DNA of 6,175 nt from positions 7,582 to 13,756 of the forward strand of contig DCTI01000044.1 of the NCBI GenBank assembly GCA_002329525.1. Reading direction: 5' to 3'. The translations under genes were made by a program, and so were the position numbers. Positions 5,063-6,175 of this stretch are shown piece by piece. The first letter of the stretch is position 1. Every line of letters begins with the position of its first letter. This stretch comes from Negativicutes bacterium UBA1444 (GTDB taxonomy: Bacteria > Bacillota > Negativicutes > UBA1444). Below the pieces are notes generated by a model. That model saw nothing but the letters and a program-made list of their open reading frames with translations. It had not been told where the DNA came from and searched no databases.

Positions 5063-6175
5063 CTATATGCACAAGAACTTTGCGGCAATCGCCTGATAGC
5101 CGACCGCCGCCTGATTCACCTGGGCGATTTCGATGCTTTCATTTCGCACATGCGCGCCGTCTTCCGCGCCCGGTCCGAAGCCAATGGTCGGAATTCCCGC
5201 GACGCCGGCCGAATAGCTGCCGTTTGTGCAGAAGCTGTATTTTGTGACTGCCGGCGCAAGACCCGCCTGTTGCAGCGCCGCCAAGGCCCCGGCAACCAGC
5301 GGGTGTTCCGGCGGCAACACCCAGGCCGGGAAAAACCGTTCCCCGCTCATCACCGCGCCGGTATGGCAAGTCTGGCTTGCTTCGGCAATCTGAACTTTCG
5401 CCGCGAACTCCGGATCTTCACTCTGCAAGTCCCGCACGCACTGTTGTAAAGGCGTCAACACCGCCGACGGCGTTTCCCCGACCAACAGACGCCGGTCCAA
5501 GGTGGCCCGGCATCGGCTGGGCACGACCGAAGCCCCCGGATAAGGCGATGACAAGATATCGGTCAGCTCCAGAATCCCCTCGCCCAAAAACTCATCCTGC
5601 GCCACGGGCAGGCGCCGGATTCGGCTAACCAGTTCCATCATCATGTAAACCGCGTTCTTGCCGACGGCTGGATTGGAGGAATGCGCGGCTTTACCGGCCG
5701 TAGTCAGGACAATCTCCGCACGCCCGCGTTGGCCCCGTTTCAGGTTCAATGCCGAAGCTTCGCCAATCACCACAAAATCGGGCTTCACCTGTCCCACTAC
5801 TTTCGACAGGCCCAGTCCTTCAAAGGTCTCCTCGCAAACCGTTCCGGAAACGTAGACCGATCCCGCCAGTTTATCCGGGCGGGCGGCCAACGGCGCCAGT
5901 CCGAAAATCATGGCGGCCAGGGCGGATTTCATGTCACTGGCGCCTCGGCCATAGATGCGGCCCTCCCGGACCAATCCGTCAAACGGCGGAACTTCCCAGT
6001 CCGCGGCATCCGTGACTTCAACCGTGTCGATATGGCCATCGAATAGAATCGACGGCCCGGGCAGATTTCCCCGGATCTCGCCGATCACATTGCCGAAGGA
6101 ATCGATCCATGCGCGGTGGTAGCCCAACGCCAACATCGTCTGCCGGACTTCCGACGCCATCGCCCCTTCGTCGCC
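5063..6175 (-). CDS. M20-family metallohydrolase, YgeY-like (N-terminus outside window)
   Basis: A zinc-dependent amidohydrolase/peptidase of the M20 family (ArgE/DapE/CPG2 type), cytoplasmic. The 370 visible residues are open to the window edge and begin GDEGAMASEV. That is the usual stretch some 20-30 residues into such proteins, so the true start lies upstream and the internal ATG at 6160 is not it. Numbering from the first visible residue, the metal and catalytic motifs are FDGHIDTVE (His48, Asp50), GRGASDMKS (Asp81), CEETFEG (Glu115, Glu116), IGEAS (Glu139) and GAHVRNE (His342). GKAAHSSNP (His165) marks the lid/dimer domain. The C-terminal run TNGSYSAGVAGIPTIGFGPG (317-336) resembles the YgeY group, which is linked to selenium-dependent hydroxylase and purine-breakdown clusters. 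Membership in that group is my judgement from motifs. ArgE- or DapE-type deacylases remain possible. It is upstream of, and probably cotranscribed with, the PLP enzyme. Confidence 0.85.
   Translation of the reverse strand, partial: GDEGAMASEVRQTMLALGYHRAWIDSFGNVIGEIRGNLPGPSILFDGHIDTVEVTDAADWEVPPFDGLVREGRIYGRGASDMKSALAAMIFGLAPLAARPDKLAGSVYVSGTVCEETFEGLGLSKVVGQVKPDFVVIGEASALNLKRGQRGRAEIVLTTAGKAAHSSNPAVGKNAVYMMMELVSRIRRLPVAQDEFLGEGILELTDILSSPYPGASVVPSRCRATLDRRLLVGETPSAVLTPLQQCVRDLQSEDPEFAAKVQIAEASQTCHTGAVMSGERFFPAWVLPPEHPLVAGALAALQQAGLAPAVTKYSFCTNGSYSAGVAGIPTIGFGPGAEDGAHVRNESIEIAQVNQAAVGYQAIAAKFLCI

Noticed and set aside
5063..6160. Internal ATG at 6160 as the start of the M20 hydrolase
   Set aside because: The frame stays open to the window edge, and the residues before it (GDEGA) fit the conserved N-terminal stretch of the family. 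The gene is therefore truncated by the window, not complete.

Overview
All five genes in this window lie on the minus strand, so transcription runs from high to low coordinates. The window suggests a Bacillota (Firmicutes) chromosome of moderate to slightly high GC. The main reason is an HPr with both the PEP-dependent site His15 and the Gram-positive regulatory site Ser46. Strong purine-rich Shine-Dalgarno sites of the AGGAGG type agree with this. A finer placement (for example Negativicutes or Clostridia) is a guess I cannot support from the sequence.

Layout in transcription order. (1) Positions 6175-5063: a metallopeptidase of the M20 family, closest in motifs to the YgeY-type hydrolases, with its N-terminus outside the window. 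(2) Positions 5034-3676: a fold-type II PLP enzyme of the tryptophan synthase beta / cysteine synthase superfamily. It starts 28 nt after gene 1 and is followed by a strong hairpin terminator at 3617-3658. These two genes look like one operon that turns over an amino-acid-derived compound. (3) Positions 3528-1026: a compact PTS operon in the order crr (IIA-Glc) - ptsH (HPr) - ptsI (Enzyme I), with gaps of 19 and 18 nt. It holds the soluble phosphate chain PEP -> EI -> HPr -> IIA, but no membrane permease (IIBC) is present here. (4) Positions 912-1: the N-terminal 304 residues of an MFS transporter, cut by the window edge.

The least ordinary piece of DNA is the 113-bp AT-rich gap between ptsI and the MFS gene. 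It carries three perfect consensus DnaA boxes (TTATCCACA) in direct orientation within 30 bp, two of them abutting, with weaker boxes on either side. They lie upstream of the MFS gene. They may be a DnaA-titrating or regulatory cluster, or a DnaA-controlled promoter. No replication genes are near enough to call an origin.

No RNA genes, insertion sequences, CRISPR arrays or phage genes were seen. No stretch over 300 bases lacks a gene. The content is largely housekeeping. The points most worth a second look are the DnaA-box cluster and the pairing of a YgeY-like hydrolase with an unusual PLP enzyme.
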